Positions 56,831 through 64,000 of a DNA stretch of 64,000 bases are shown piece by piece (position 1 is the stretch's first letter; each line of letters opens with the position of its first letter). The position numbers and the translations under genes were made by a program. A model generated the notes under the pieces. That model was not told where the DNA came from and ran no database searches. It worked only from the letters and a program-made list of their open reading frames with translations. Location of the stretch: positions 271,778 to 335,777 of the forward strand of contig NZ_CAJFDC010000016.1 of the NCBI RefSeq assembly GCF_904067045.1. Reading direction: 5' to 3'. Source of the DNA: Pseudomonas sp. FEN. GTDB lineage: Bacteria; Pseudomonadota; Gammaproteobacteria; Pseudomonadales; Pseudomonadaceae.

Positions 56831-57856
56831 TCAATCTTTCACCAACGGCAGCGTCACGACAAACTCGCTGCCCTTGCCATCACCCTCGCTCTTGCCCGTC
56901 ACGGTTCCCCCGTGGGCCTCGACCAGCTCACGCACCACCGTCAGGCCGATACCCAGGCCCGCGCCATTGAAACCGATGGCATGAACGTCCTGCACAAAAG
57001 GCTCAAAGATAAAGGGCAGTGCCTTGGCGGAAATGCCGATGCCGCTATCACAGATCCTGATCTCCAACGCATCCGCCGCGGTCGAGACCGAAAGCCTGAC
57101 AGTCCCCCCCGCGGGGGTGTATTTGGCCGCGTTGCCCAGCAGGTTGCCGAGAATCTGCGCGAGCCGGACCGCATCGCCATCCATCAGCAACCCGCACTCG
57201 GGCAGCTCGGCGCTGAACTGCAAGTGGTGAGCGAGCATCACCGGGCTACAGATTTCAATGGCTTCATGGAGAATCTGTGCCATGTCGACCAGGCGACGAT
57301 CGAGGCGAAACTTCCCGGTACTGGCACGTGACACGTCGAGCAGGTCTTCCACCAAGCGAGACATGTGCCGCACCTGGCCTTCGAGCAACTGCTGCATGCG
57401 CGGCAGTTCCTCGCTGGGCACCCGTACCAGCCGACCGGCAATCATGCTGATGGGGGTCAGTGGATTGCGCAGCTCATGGGCCACCAGGGTGAGCACATTG
57501 CGTTGCTGTTCCAGCGCATGCTCGGCCGCGACTTGCAGGTGCTGGGCGCTGAGGGCGGCAATCACCAATTGCTCGTTGGCTTCGCGCAACGCCAGGTACA
57601 AGCGCTGTCCTTCCCAGGCAAGCTCGGGCTTTTGCGCATCGGACTGCGCCAGGAGAATCGCCAACACCAATTGCTGGTTGGCCTCGATCAGTTGCTCGAC
57701 CTGCTGGCTGTCAATCAGACGGCTGTTGACAGCGCACAACTCCTTTTGCAGGGCCGCCAGCGCAGCGCGTGCTTCAACGGTTTTCTGGCCGAGCAGGAGC
57801 AGTTCGCGAACGGCGATGGTCTTCGCCCCTTCCTCCCTGCTATCGGCTTCGCTCAT
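56831..57856 (-). CDS. Soluble sensor histidine kinase
   Basis: 341 residues with no membrane spans. The N-terminal 110 residues are predicted coiled-coil or helical (LAALQKELCAVNSRL region). The H-box LVAHELRNPLTPIS lies near residue 130, the N-box NLLGNAAKYTP near 235, and G-boxes DSGIGIS and GAGLGIGLTVVRELVEAHGG near the end. It starts nine bases after a broken KaiC-like gene. In related genomes KaiC-like ATPases are found beside such kinases, so it may have lost its partner. The response regulator is not visible here. Confidence 0.9.
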   Translation of the reverse strand: MSEADSREEGAKTIAVRELLLLGQKTVEARAALAALQKELCAVNSRLIDSQQVEQLIEANQQLVLAILLAQSDAQKPELAWEGQRLYLALREANEQLVIAALSAQHLQVAAEHALEQQRNVLTLVAHELRNPLTPISMIAGRLVRVPSEELPRMQQLLEGQVRHMSRLVEDLLDVSRASTGKFRLDRRLVDMAQILHEAIEICSPVMLAHHLQFSAELPECGLLMDGDAVRLAQILGNLLGNAAKYTPAGGTVRLSVSTAADALEIRICDSGIGISAKALPFIFEPFVQDVHAIGFNGAGLGIGLTVVRELVEAHGGTVTGKSEGDGKGSEFVVTLPLVKD

Positions 57857-57865
57857 GTGCTTGAC

Positions 57866-58427
57866 TCACGCCTTGTCGATTCGAGGCGCGCGCCAGGTGG
57901 GTCGCCCTCCCAGCAAGCCTTCCTGGTCCGGCAACATCTCGCCGATCTGCAAACCGTTATCGTCGATTCGATACAGACGCAACTCATCGGAGTGGGCGCT
58001 GGCCCGAACCTTGACCACGGCCATGATCCGCAACAAGCGGCTCCGTACTTCAATATAGCGCTGGACGATGATCGCATCGGTGAGAAACGCCGTGCCGTAA
58101 GGGCTGAAACGCAGGTCGGTGTAGCGGTCTTCCAGCTCCGAGGTCATCAACACACTGACCCCCGCGCTATCAGGCCGTCGGCCACGGTAAAAATCGGTTT
58201 GGTATCGGTTTCGGTGAAGTACTCGCCGATCAGGAAGGTCGTCGCCTGCCAGGTGGTCATCAACATGCCCAGTTGCTGGACGAACTGCGGCAGGTTGTTG
58301 TTCGGGTTGTCCTGGGTCTGGCTGGCCAGCACCACGGTGCGGAACGAATCGGCAATCCTCCGCCCAGCACCTCGTCCAGTCCTGGCACGCCGGTGGCCAG
58401 GCGGTTGATAGTCACTTTGGAGCTCAT
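57866..58427 (-). pseudogene. KaiC/RecA-like ATPase pseudogene with two internal deletions
   Basis: Three pieces of one KaiC-like protein lie in three different frames. The start at 58427 reads TINRLATGVPGLDEVLGGGLP and then loses sense before the P-loop. A second frame resumes at RTVVLASQTQ and runs through FVQQLGMLMTTWQATTFLIGEYF to FTVADGLI. A third frame resumes at GVSVLMTSELEDRYTDL and runs to a normal C-terminus at 57866. Intact proteins of this family are around 500 residues with two ATPase domains; both Walker A regions are missing here. The start overlaps the stop of the upstream gene (ATGA), so the operon structure has survived. Confidence 0.82.
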
Positions 58428-58858
58428 GGGGAATTTTCCTGCGAAGGGGTATCACTCAAAGAAGGTTCCCACACGCCACTCAGCAAACGTGCGGTAAGCG
58501 AGGGCCCGATCAGCGTGGTCAGCAACTGGTAATAAGTGGTCAGCAACACTTCACCGAAAAACAGCGCATCGGTTTCGCTTTGCTCGACGAGTACGGATGA
58601 GAGGACCGTCAGCTCCATGGCGGCCTGCGCACTGTCATAAGTGCCGGCCAAGCGTGGATGAGTGGAGGTGCACAAGTGGAGGCTGCGCCGATAAAGCGCG
58701 GCAACGCCTTGCTGGCCAATGATAGGCGTGAGGGCCGCGCCCATCTCTTGCAAGGTGGCAATGATCGCCTGGGCGACTTTTTCAATGTCAGCGTTGGGGC
58801 CAACGCGGTGCGCCAGAGAAGCTACGATCTGGCGGCTCTCTTTGCTTAGCGTGGACAT
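58424..58858 (-). CDS. Hypothetical helical protein upstream of the KaiC-like pseudogene
   Basis: 144 residues, not recognised. It is mostly helical by composition, with no clear motif, signal peptide or membrane span. It overlaps the KaiC-like pseudogene start by four bases and is the first gene of the minus-strand group that ends with the sensor kinase, which suggests a role in the same signalling unit. A convincing ribosome site is not seen before the ATG at 58858. Confidence 0.65.
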   Translation of the reverse strand: MSTLSKESRQIVASLAHRVGPNADIEKVAQAIIATLQEMGAALTPIIGQQGVAALYRRSLHLCTSTHPRLAGTYDSAQAAMELTVLSSVLVEQSETDALFFGEVLLTTYYQLLTTLIGPSLTARLLSGVWEPSLSDTPSQENSP

Positions 58859-58962
58859 GGCTAACGGCTATCTGATGGACAGAATATTGATAGTACACCC
58901 TATAGCACGCGGCCAAGGCGCTATTTGATAGCGCATCGCAACTGCGCTCAGGGGGCAGTCCC

Positions 58963-58989
58963 GCCGACAGGCTGGCATCCGCCGCCCCG
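58963..58989. repeat. 27-nt exact match to the M20 carboxypeptidase gene
   Basis: GCCGACAGGCTGGCATCCGC and the next seven bases also occur at 59726-59752 inside the carboxypeptidase gene. The following bases remain similar (CACTGTCCTC versus CGCTGCCCTC). It is probably a scrap of a duplicated or rearranged copy. Confidence 0.75.
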
Positions 58990-59136
58990 TCACTGTCCTC
59001 AACAAGAGGCTTACACGCGACTTACCGTTGGCCTGCTTCGATAAGAGAAATTTCCACCAGGGCCTAGGCTGCGTCTGATGGAGGAACTGCCCGTCTCGGC
59101 TGGATCATGGGTTCGCTCGAATCAATTCGATTTGTT

Positions 59137-59217
59137 GTTAACCCTTTTCAAGGAACCCATAGGGTCTTCGAAAGAGAAATAGGCGTCGGATGGGTCAACT
59201 ACTTGGACTACCACTGA
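59137..59217 (+). pseudogene. Possible C-terminal remnant of a HigB-like toxin
   Basis: The frame ending at TGA 59215-59217 reads RVFEREIGVGWVNYLDYH, similar in its end to the VDLVDYH terminus of HigB/RelE-type toxins, and stops 13 nt before the HigA-like start, the normal spacing. No complete toxin frame lies upstream. Confidence 0.3.
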
Positions 59218-59230
59218 ACGGAGGTCCTTC

Positions 59231-59518
59231 ATGGGCATGTTCAATCCACCTCACCCTGGTGGGATCCTTCTTGATGATGTGATACCTGGCCTGGGAACCA
59301 CTATTACCGAGTTTGCTCGGCATCTGGGCTTTGCTCGAGAAACGCTCTCGAGAATTTTACATGGTCATGCGCCCATCAGCCCGGACCTCGCTGTAAGACT
59401 GGAGCGTGCAGGGATCAGTACCGCACGTCTCTGGCTGAGCATCCAAGCAGACTACGATCTGTGGCAGGCGGAACATCGTGAGCAACCCCCTATCGAGCGT
59501 TATGCCCAGGTGAACTGA
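59231..59518 (+). CDS. higA: HigA/VapI-family antitoxin (orphan)
   Basis: 95 residues with a CGGAGG site before the ATG. The N-terminal HPGGILLDDVIPGLGTTITEFARHLGFARETLSRILHG is the XRE-type helix-turn-helix typical of HigA antitoxins, followed by PDLAVRLERAGISTARLWLSIQADYDLW. HigA normally neutralises the HigB mRNA interferase encoded just upstream and represses the operon. Here the upstream toxin is missing or reduced to a few codons, so this is an orphan regulator or a decaying module. A hairpin terminator follows. Confidence 0.85.
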   Translation: MGMFNPPHPGGILLDDVIPGLGTTITEFARHLGFARETLSRILHGHAPISPDLAVRLERAGISTARLWLSIQADYDLWQAEHREQPPIERYAQVN

Positions 59519-59541
59519 GGCGCGCCCTGCCCCATCGTCAA

Positions 59542-59569
59542 GATCGTTCCCGGCTGAGCAGGAACGATC
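59542..59569. terminator. Bidirectional hairpin between higA and the carboxypeptidase
   Basis: GATCGTTCC and GGAACGATC make a 9-bp perfect stem around a 10-nt loop, between converging genes. A-rich sequence (AAGAAAACCAAA) follows on the plus strand, that is a T-rich run for the minus-strand transcript. Confidence 0.75.
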
Positions 59570-59583
59570 CAAGAAAACCAAAC

Positions 59584-60825
59584 CTAGCGCTTGGCCAGCT
59601 CCATGATCATCCGGCTCAGCAGATAGATACGCGGGGCCACGCTTTCCACTTCGGCGTATTCCTCGGGGGTATGGATATTGCCGCCGACAATCCCGAAGCC
59701 GTCCAGCGTCGGCGTGCCCACGCCGGCCGACAGGCTGGCATCCGCCGCCCCGCCGCTGCCCTCGATGGTCAGCTTGCGCCCGAGTTCGCCGTAGATGCCC
59801 TGGGCGATGGTCACCAGCGCGTCGGACTGAGGCGTTTGCGGCATCGGCGGTAGCCCGCGCAGCAAGCTGGTCTTGACCTCGGTGTCGGGAATCAGCTTGT
59901 TGGCCGAGACTCGCGCCAGATCCTTCTCGATCCGATCGAACTCCTCCGGCAAGGCCGCCCGGACATCGGCCTTGGCGGTGGCCTGGTCAGGAATCACATT
60001 GACCCGGTCGCCGGCCTTGAGCACGGTGAAGTTGATGGTGGTTTTCTTCTCTTCGTCGCCCAGCTTGCTCAGTTGCAGGATCTGATGGGCCGCCTCCATC
60101 GCCGCGTTGCGTCCCAGTTCCGGGGCCACGCCGGCATGCGCGGCCTTGCCCTTGACCTCGACCAGCGCAGTGGCACTGCCCTTGCGCCAGACCACCAGGC
60201 CATCGGCGGGACGACCGGGTTCCAGGTTCAGCGTCACATCGTGGGCCTTGGCGGTTTTCCGGATCAGTTCGGAAGCGCTCTCCGAGCCGGTTTCCTCGCT
60301 GGCGTCGAGCAGGAAGGTGATTTGCGCATAGTCTTTGAAGTCTTGGTTCTTCAGCACCTTGAGGGCATAGATCCCGGCGACGATACCGCCCTTGTCATCC
60401 ATCACACCGGGGCCATAGGCGCGGCCGTCCTTGATGTGAAATGGGCGCTCGCTGGCCGAGCCTTCCTTGAACACGGTGTCCATATGCGCCATCAACAGGA
60501 TTTTTGCCTTGCCGGTGCCCTTGAGGGTGGCGAGTACATGACTGTTGTGGGCGTTTGCGTCGGGGACCAACTCGATAGTGGCACCGAGCTTTTTCAGCTC
60601 ATCGACGGCGATGTCGCGCACCTGGGTCAGGCCCGGCTCGTAGCCGGAACCCGAATCGATATTCACCAGGCGCTCCAGCAGCTTCAAAGCCTCGGCCTTG
60701 TATTGTTCGGCGTCGGCCTGGATTGGTTTGTGAGGTTCGGCGCTCCAGGCCGGGGCGCTGAAACCACAGGCGAGCGCCAGGCCGAGGGTGGTGGCCAGTG
60801 CGGTGCGAGGGAGAGTGAACGTCAT
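59584..60825 (-). CDS. Periplasmic M20 glutamate carboxypeptidase (carboxypeptidase G2-like)
   Basis: 413 residues. A cleavable signal peptide is visible (residues 1-28, ending SAPAWSA). Metal-site motifs of M20 peptidases are present: LMAHMDTV (about 110), GPGVMDDKGG (about 140), DASEETGS with the catalytic Glu (about 178), and the late His in GGNIHTPEEY. The dimerisation domain sits at about 215-325. It resembles carboxypeptidase G2, which removes C-terminal Glu from folate and peptides. The start at 60825 follows AAGGAT. It has no evident link to the lipopeptide cluster. Confidence 0.9.
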   Translation of the reverse strand: MTFTLPRTALATTLGLALACGFSAPAWSAEPHKPIQADAEQYKAEALKLLERLVNIDSGSGYEPGLTQVRDIAVDELKKLGATIELVPDANAHNSHVLATLKGTGKAKILLMAHMDTVFKEGSASERPFHIKDGRAYGPGVMDDKGGIVAGIYALKVLKNQDFKDYAQITFLLDASEETGSESASELIRKTAKAHDVTLNLEPGRPADGLVVWRKGSATALVEVKGKAAHAGVAPELGRNAAMEAAHQILQLSKLGDEEKKTTINFTVLKAGDRVNVIPDQATAKADVRAALPEEFDRIEKDLARVSANKLIPDTEVKTSLLRGLPPMPQTPQSDALVTIAQGIYGELGRKLTIEGSGGAADASLSAGVGTPTLDGFGIVGGNIHTPEEYAEVESVAPRIYLLSRMIMELAKR

Positions 60826-60952
60826 GAACGGATCCTTGTTTTTTGTTGGAGTGTTGCACCCACCTTAAACGAAAAAGAGACCAAACGGCCAAGCGCTTGA
60901 TCTCTCTAATAAGTGGAGAACCGTGAACAGTTTTATGTTCTCACGAGTTCAA

Positions 60953-61393
60953 TCAATTGGCTGGTTGTCCATTACCGGGGGATGGCTGATTGGATGGGCG
61001 CGCGTCCTCAAGCAGCGCATCCACCACCGCACGGGCCACTTCCACCGAATGCAGCATGCCCCAGAACAACGCCCGTTCGACGGGGTTGGTATGCAGGCTG
61101 ATTTCGTCGCCATTGAGTTCTGCCGTTTCGAGCAGATTGGACACGTAGGTCAGCGCGTCCTGGGCATTGATACCGGGTTGGATGGCGAACAGCGTGGGTT
61201 TGTACGGGGCTTCAGGGGTGACGGGTTTGGAGCAGGTGAATGCCAGCGTATCGAGCAGCCGAGGGGTATCGGTCGGGACCGGCTCAGCCTCGTTGGAAGA
61301 GGTATCAGAGAGTTTGCGCAGGTACAGGTCTTTGTCGGCGGTACTTCGGATTTTGCCGGTGATCGGTGGATCGGGGGTGATTTTCTTTGACAT
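60953..61393 (-). CDS. DUF6124-like small Pseudomonas protein
   Basis: 146 residues from ATG 61393, which has a strong AAGGAG site. It shows the pattern of the DUF6124 family, as remembered: a variable N-terminus with PDPP, a middle LFAIQPGINAQDALTYVSNLLETAELNGDEI, and a helical end VERALFWGMLHSVEVARAVVDALLE. Function is unknown; members are abundant and paralogous in Pseudomonas. The open frame continues upstream to 61753, but the ribosome site argues for the shorter form. Confidence 0.75.
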   Translation of the reverse strand: MSKKITPDPPITGKIRSTADKDLYLRKLSDTSSNEAEPVPTDTPRLLDTLAFTCSKPVTPEAPYKPTLFAIQPGINAQDALTYVSNLLETAELNGDEISLHTNPVERALFWGMLHSVEVARAVVDALLEDARPSNQPSPGNGQPAN

Positions 61394-61892
61394 GGTGACG
61401 CTCCTTCTTAACTTAGGGAACTCGTCATCTCCACGCTGCAAAACGAAAGGTGGCGAGCCGTACACAGGTTTGCAGACCGGTAAGAAGGAACCGGTAGGCC
61501 GAAGCCTCCTGCGCACAGCCCGCCATAACGCGAGCACAAAAACCGCTTCCGCGGCACTGTGCGCCTTCTTAAACCCGGGCTGCAAAACCCGTATCGCTGA
61601 ATTTGCAGCGACAACCAGACTGTAGCCCTGGCGTTTGGCGCACGCAATATTCTCCCACGACTGAAACGCGTGGGAAATATGAGTTTTTTCGGAAGGCCAT
61701 TTCGCGTATTGATTGAGCGCTGCTGAGCCACGCACTCCAAAGCGAAGACCCACGCCTTACCCTATGCTGATGAAAACGCGTCGATCAGCAAGGGCGAGGT
61801 CAGGAGACATGGAAATCCGAAAGGGTTAAGTAAGTGCCATTCAAATCCGTCCCCTTTTCGGTCCCTCCTTTTTTAGTCTTCTCGATCACCAG
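61394..61892. other. 499-nt gap: in-frame leader upstream of the DUF6124-like gene and one repeat
   Basis: On the minus strand a stop-free stretch of 120 codons (61394-61753) joins the DUF6124-like frame, encoding segments such as NSAIRVLQPGFKKAHSAAEA. Very similar stretches occur upstream of related genes in other pseudomonads, from memory, so it may be a conserved leader or mobile sequence rather than protein. A 28-nt repeat copy lies at 61824-61851. Confidence 0.45.
61824..61851 (+). repeat. 28-nt repeat, copy 1
   Basis: Begins GGTTAAGTAAGTGCCATTCA and matches 62738-62765 at 25 of 28 positions. The two copies flank the toxin/immunity remnant, 0.9 kb apart. Confidence 0.7.
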
Positions 61893-62243
61893 TCAGATAC
61901 TGAGAAGTTTGTCGTCGAACCAGACATCCTCGTATTGTTCCGTGATGAGAAATCTTGATCCAGGTGGAAGCCCCAAGTATGGAAGCAGCAGGGGCTCCCA
62001 ATTTTCAATGTGCGAGACATGCAAAGGAGCAAAAAAATCTGAAGCATCAGAAAGTACCTCTCCAGCCCATATATACCAGCCGCACGTTCCAAGCTCGGGT
62101 TTGACTCGCATGCCATTCAACGGACGTACCCCATCCTTAACGTCAAGGGATATCCCAACTTTATGATTCGGATCACACCAAAAAAATTCAACGCCTAACC
62201 TTAAACAAACTGCCCGTTGTACCGCTTCCGTATTCTCTTTCAT
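61893..62243 (-). CDS. Putative polymorphic-toxin immunity protein (Imm33-like)
   Basis: 116 residues from ATG 62243. The middle and end, GWYIWAGE, DFFAPLHVSH, LPYLGLPPGSRFLI and EDVWFD, recall proteins annotated as Imm33-domain immunity proteins; this is from memory of the pattern. The ATG lies three bases beyond the stop of a nuclease-toxin fragment on the same strand, the usual effector-immunity order. An ATG further upstream in frame would lie inside that fragment and is not favoured. GC is clearly lower than in the NRPS region. Confidence 0.6.
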   Translation of the reverse strand: MKENTEAVQRAVCLRLGVEFFWCDPNHKVGISLDVKDGVRPLNGMRVKPELGTCGWYIWAGEVLSDASDFFAPLHVSHIENWEPLLLPYLGLPPGSRFLITEQYEDVWFDDKLLSI

Positions 62244-62245
62244 CG

Positions 62246-62575
62246 TCAGAATCCAAAATATTTTCTCATAGCCTTGCCAAACGCCCCTAGCTGCCCGCCC
62301 TGGCTTGCCGAACAACTTGGGCAGTGCGGCTGAACAGCATCAAGCGACCGTTGAGCCTGCGAGTCGACCGCCCCATCCCGATAATACTGCACTACAAGTG
62401 GATCAATGTGATCAGCAACCTGACGACTTGATACTGCCCCACAATCAACGCAAGGTCGTCCTTGCACAGAAGCCCTCTTATCTGCTCCAGGACCAGCGTC
62501 TCGAGGACGGTGGCGCGCGCTGTATCGCGACTGCTTGATCCACATGGGTGTCAGGCACGACTCGATCGTAGCCAA
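62246..62575 (-). pseudogene. HNH-type nuclease toxin tip, frameshifted remnant
   Basis: The C-terminal part reads cleanly: GRPCVDCGAVSSRQVADHIDPLVV, then a HCPSCSASQGGQLG zinc-binding end, the pattern of HNH-like nuclease tips on PAAR/Rhs-type effectors. Upstream of about 62480 the sensible frame switches: DTARATVLETLVLEQIR is readable in another frame. A stop at 62609-62611 closes the reading frame and the only start is a TTG. It is thus a broken fragment of a larger effector, kept next to its immunity gene. Confidence 0.65.
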
Positions 62576-62630
62576 TGACGAGGAAACGGATTCGACGGGT
62601 TCAATCAGTCAGGTTGAGAAAGAGAGAAAG

Positions 62631-62653
62631 TCCTGCAATTAAAAACTGCAGGA
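62631..62653. terminator. Small hairpin
   Basis: TCCTGCA and TGCAGGA pair around the loop ATTAAAAAC. A 7-bp stem in a non-coding stretch; could be a weak terminator. The rest of 62612-63004 shows no supported gene except one repeat copy. Confidence 0.4.
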
Positions 62654-62737
62654 TGAGTTGGCTTTCAGCCTTGACTCGAGACAAACTAATGGGCGTCTCC
62701 TTTTCGCCTTAACCAGATAAAATTGATACTCGATGAC

Positions 62738-62765
62738 GGTTAAGCAAGCGCCATTCAAATGCGTC
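62738..62765 (+). repeat. 28-nt repeat, copy 2
   Basis: Begins GGTTAAGCAAGCGCCATTCA and matches 61824-61851 at 25 of 28 positions. Confidence 0.7.
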
Positions 62766-63004
62766 AACTTTACTCCGCCTTAATATAAGCTCTAAATTTA
62801 TTCCTTCCACCACCGGCCAACGACGCGGAAAGCAGCTCGATAGTCTGGGCGGTCGCAATCTAAAATCCACAAAAAACACGAAATTTAGGCATAAAACCAC
62901 CTCTATCAATATTCCTCAAAACTGCTTACGACTGACTCTTGCCCCCAACAAAACCAGACAACTCCCTTTCAGCGTCTAGATATTCTCAGCAACCTTTGTA
63001 CCGA

Positions 63005-63397
63005 TCAATTCAGCAACGTCAAACTCAGCCCCTCACCAGCGATAATATCCTCTGGAATTTTTCCATAAACAAATATTTCATCACCCAAATTCAGAATAGA
63101 CAAACACGCCTCATCATCAAACAAAAAAAACAACCCAATTAACTCATTTTCTACTGATGATTGAATAGTCGAAACCGACACTAAGCATCGCCCCACAACA
63201 CGAGAAAAACAAGGCTCACCTGAAACACAAACAACAATCTGTTCTCCATACTCTCCAAGATCAACTCCAACAACATCCCCCAAAGACAAGCACAGAGACG
63301 CACCATTGTTACCACCATACATTCGCATAGGTACGTAACCATCAAAAAAAAAGGCACACCTGCTGGGGAGATGTATCTTTTTTCCCAGAAAAAACAT
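63005..63397 (-). CDS. Hypothetical protein, possibly an immunity protein
   Basis: Up to 130 residues. Not recognised. The sequence is protein-like (SLGDVVGVDLGEYGEQIVVC, then IQSSVENELIGLFFLFDDEACLSILNLGDEIFVYG), acidic and beta-rich by appearance, with low GC compared with the cluster. The true start is uncertain: no good ribosome site precedes the ATG at 63397, and two internal ATGs near residues 24-26 are alternatives. Its size, composition and position in a run of toxin/immunity remnants suggest an immunity gene; this is inference only. Confidence 0.5.
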   Translation of the reverse strand: MFFLGKKIHLPSRCAFFFDGYVPMRMYGGNNGASLCLSLGDVVGVDLGEYGEQIVVCVSGEPCFSRVVGRCLVSVSTIQSSVENELIGLFFLFDDEACLSILNLGDEIFVYGKIPEDIIAGEGLSLTLLN

Positions 63398-63474
63398 GCA
63401 TCAAAATATTTACCGATAACAAATTTAGCCTAGAGCACCTGGCAACAAAGTTCTTATCAGTTCAGGGACGGCCA

Positions 63475-63612
63475 TTATTCCACTACTCCTTTAAGAGCAC
63501 TTTTTACTGATGAGCCCTGAGTCAAACCATCTTTCAAAATGATTACAAACCAACCATCAGGCTTACTCACAACAACATCATCACCTTTAATCCGGCCAAA
63601 TAGAAATCACAG
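63475..63612 (-). pseudogene. C-terminal remnant of an unrecognised protein
   Basis: The minus-strand frame ending at TAA 63475-63477 reads RIKGDDVVVSKPDGWFVIIL and continues KDGLTQGSSVKSALKGVVE, clearly protein-like. It has no start codon and is interrupted by a stop about 45 codons upstream. A neighbouring frame (GGLLGDRSLIGRAVIS) may be the piece before a frameshift. Family unknown. Confidence 0.4.
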
Positions 63613-63797
63613 CTCGACCTATTAGCGATCTATCACCAAGAAGACCACCAATTCAACCTCCACCTTTAACTCAGACCGCTAACCGACAAATAGAAGCCAT
63701 TAAAGCTCACCATCCCTACTTAAATCCCTACTTATACTTAATTTAACCTAACAGTCAGACCTTTCCCTACAAACCTCACCAAGGACACCAACCTTGC

Positions 63798-64000
63798 TTA
63801 ATCAACACTATCCAAGATTTCTTGCAATTTTCTAGGGTCAGCCGCACGCCCAAAATAATATCCTATAACATCAACGCCATCAATCTGCCCCCTCTTCTCA
63901 GTCCAGAAAGGAATATAATACTTACGACCTATTAGCTCCTCTAGCCTCGCAACATCAGAGCAATTACAAATACTAAGAAACGGACCATAATTCTCACTAA
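63798..64000 (-). CDS. 3' end of an unrecognised gene running off the right edge
   Basis: The frame is open from the window edge to TAA at 63798-63800, about 66 codons: ENYGPFLSICNCSDVARLEE, later KYYIPFWTEKRGQIDGVDVI and a helical end RKLQEILDSVD. AT-rich. The size and style again fit an immunity protein of a polymorphic-toxin locus, but no family is recognised and the N-terminus is outside the window. Confidence 0.5.
   Translation of the reverse strand, partial: SENYGPFLSICNCSDVARLEELIGRKYYIPFWTEKRGQIDGVDVIGYYFGRAADPRKLQEILDSVD

Larger units (their letters stand above)
58859..59230. other. 372-nt gap with gene fragments
   Basis: No complete gene is seen. It contains a 27-nt exact copy of part of the carboxypeptidase gene (58963-58989) and, at its right end, an open stretch ending WVNYLDYH-stop that may be the last codons of a HigB-like toxin. 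Confidence 0.6.

Noticed and set aside
62709..62909. 66-codon minus-strand frame
   Set aside because: It spans the 28-nt repeat and has no ribosome site or protein-like pattern; likely chance.

Overview
This window looks like a chromosomal island of a plant- or soil-associated Pseudomonas from the P. fluorescens/P. corrugata side of the genus. The evidence is the high-GC codon use, the syringomycin-type genes (syrB1, syrB2, syrC, syrP, syrD) with the order and near-exact motifs known from P. syringae, and the lipopeptide-type LuxR/outer-membrane-factor tail. It is almost entirely devoted to making and exporting two cyclic lipopeptides.

Layout. Positions 1-13195 (minus) hold the 5' part of a very large NRPS of the syringopeptin/corpeptin/nunapeptin type. 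It has a lipo-initiation C domain and modules whose A-domain codes read Thr (probably becoming Dhb), Pro, Leu, Ala, and it runs off the left edge. Upstream on the same strand are a SyrD-like ABC exporter (13335-15038) and a SyrP-like aspartyl hydroxylase (15115-16176). A divergent control region (16177-16519) then faces the plus-strand chlorothreonine set: syrB1 (Thr adenylation with two carrier domains), syrB2 (halogenase) and syrC (aminoacyl shuttle), 16520-20804. Three minus-strand genes follow (20876-24034): an AspH-type dioxygenase, an MFS exporter and a cupin/JmjC-like oxygenase. Two translationally coupled NRPS genes (24283-40422 and 40415-54028) form a split SyrE-like assembly line of eight A-containing modules plus a terminal C-T-TE. 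A LuxR-type regulator, an outer-membrane factor and a YodC-like small protein (54313-56779) end the cluster.

Predicted product of the split SyrE system, from codes read off the sequence: acyl-Ser-Orn-Asp-Hse-His-Thr-Dhb-(3-OH)Asp-(4-Cl)Thr lactone. The dual condensation/epimerisation domains after modules 2, 4 and 7 imply D-Orn, D-Hse and Dhb. From memory, this matches the cormycin/thanamycin/nunamycin family closely. SyrB1 loads Thr, SyrB2 chlorinates it and SyrC passes it to the last carrier domain, which has no A domain. SyrP would hydroxylate Asp8. Five copies of a TGTCCC-N-GACAGAC-like element sit upstream of the transcription units and probably tie them into one regulon.

Right of the cluster (56831-64000) the DNA becomes ordinary and then decayed. 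It holds a sensor kinase behind a twice-deleted KaiC-like pseudogene, a HigA-type antitoxin without an intact toxin, a periplasmic M20 carboxypeptidase and a DUF6124-like protein. From about 61.9 kb it becomes an AT-richer minus-strand run of immunity-protein genes and broken toxin fragments, typical of a polymorphic-toxin array whose main gene would lie beyond the right edge.
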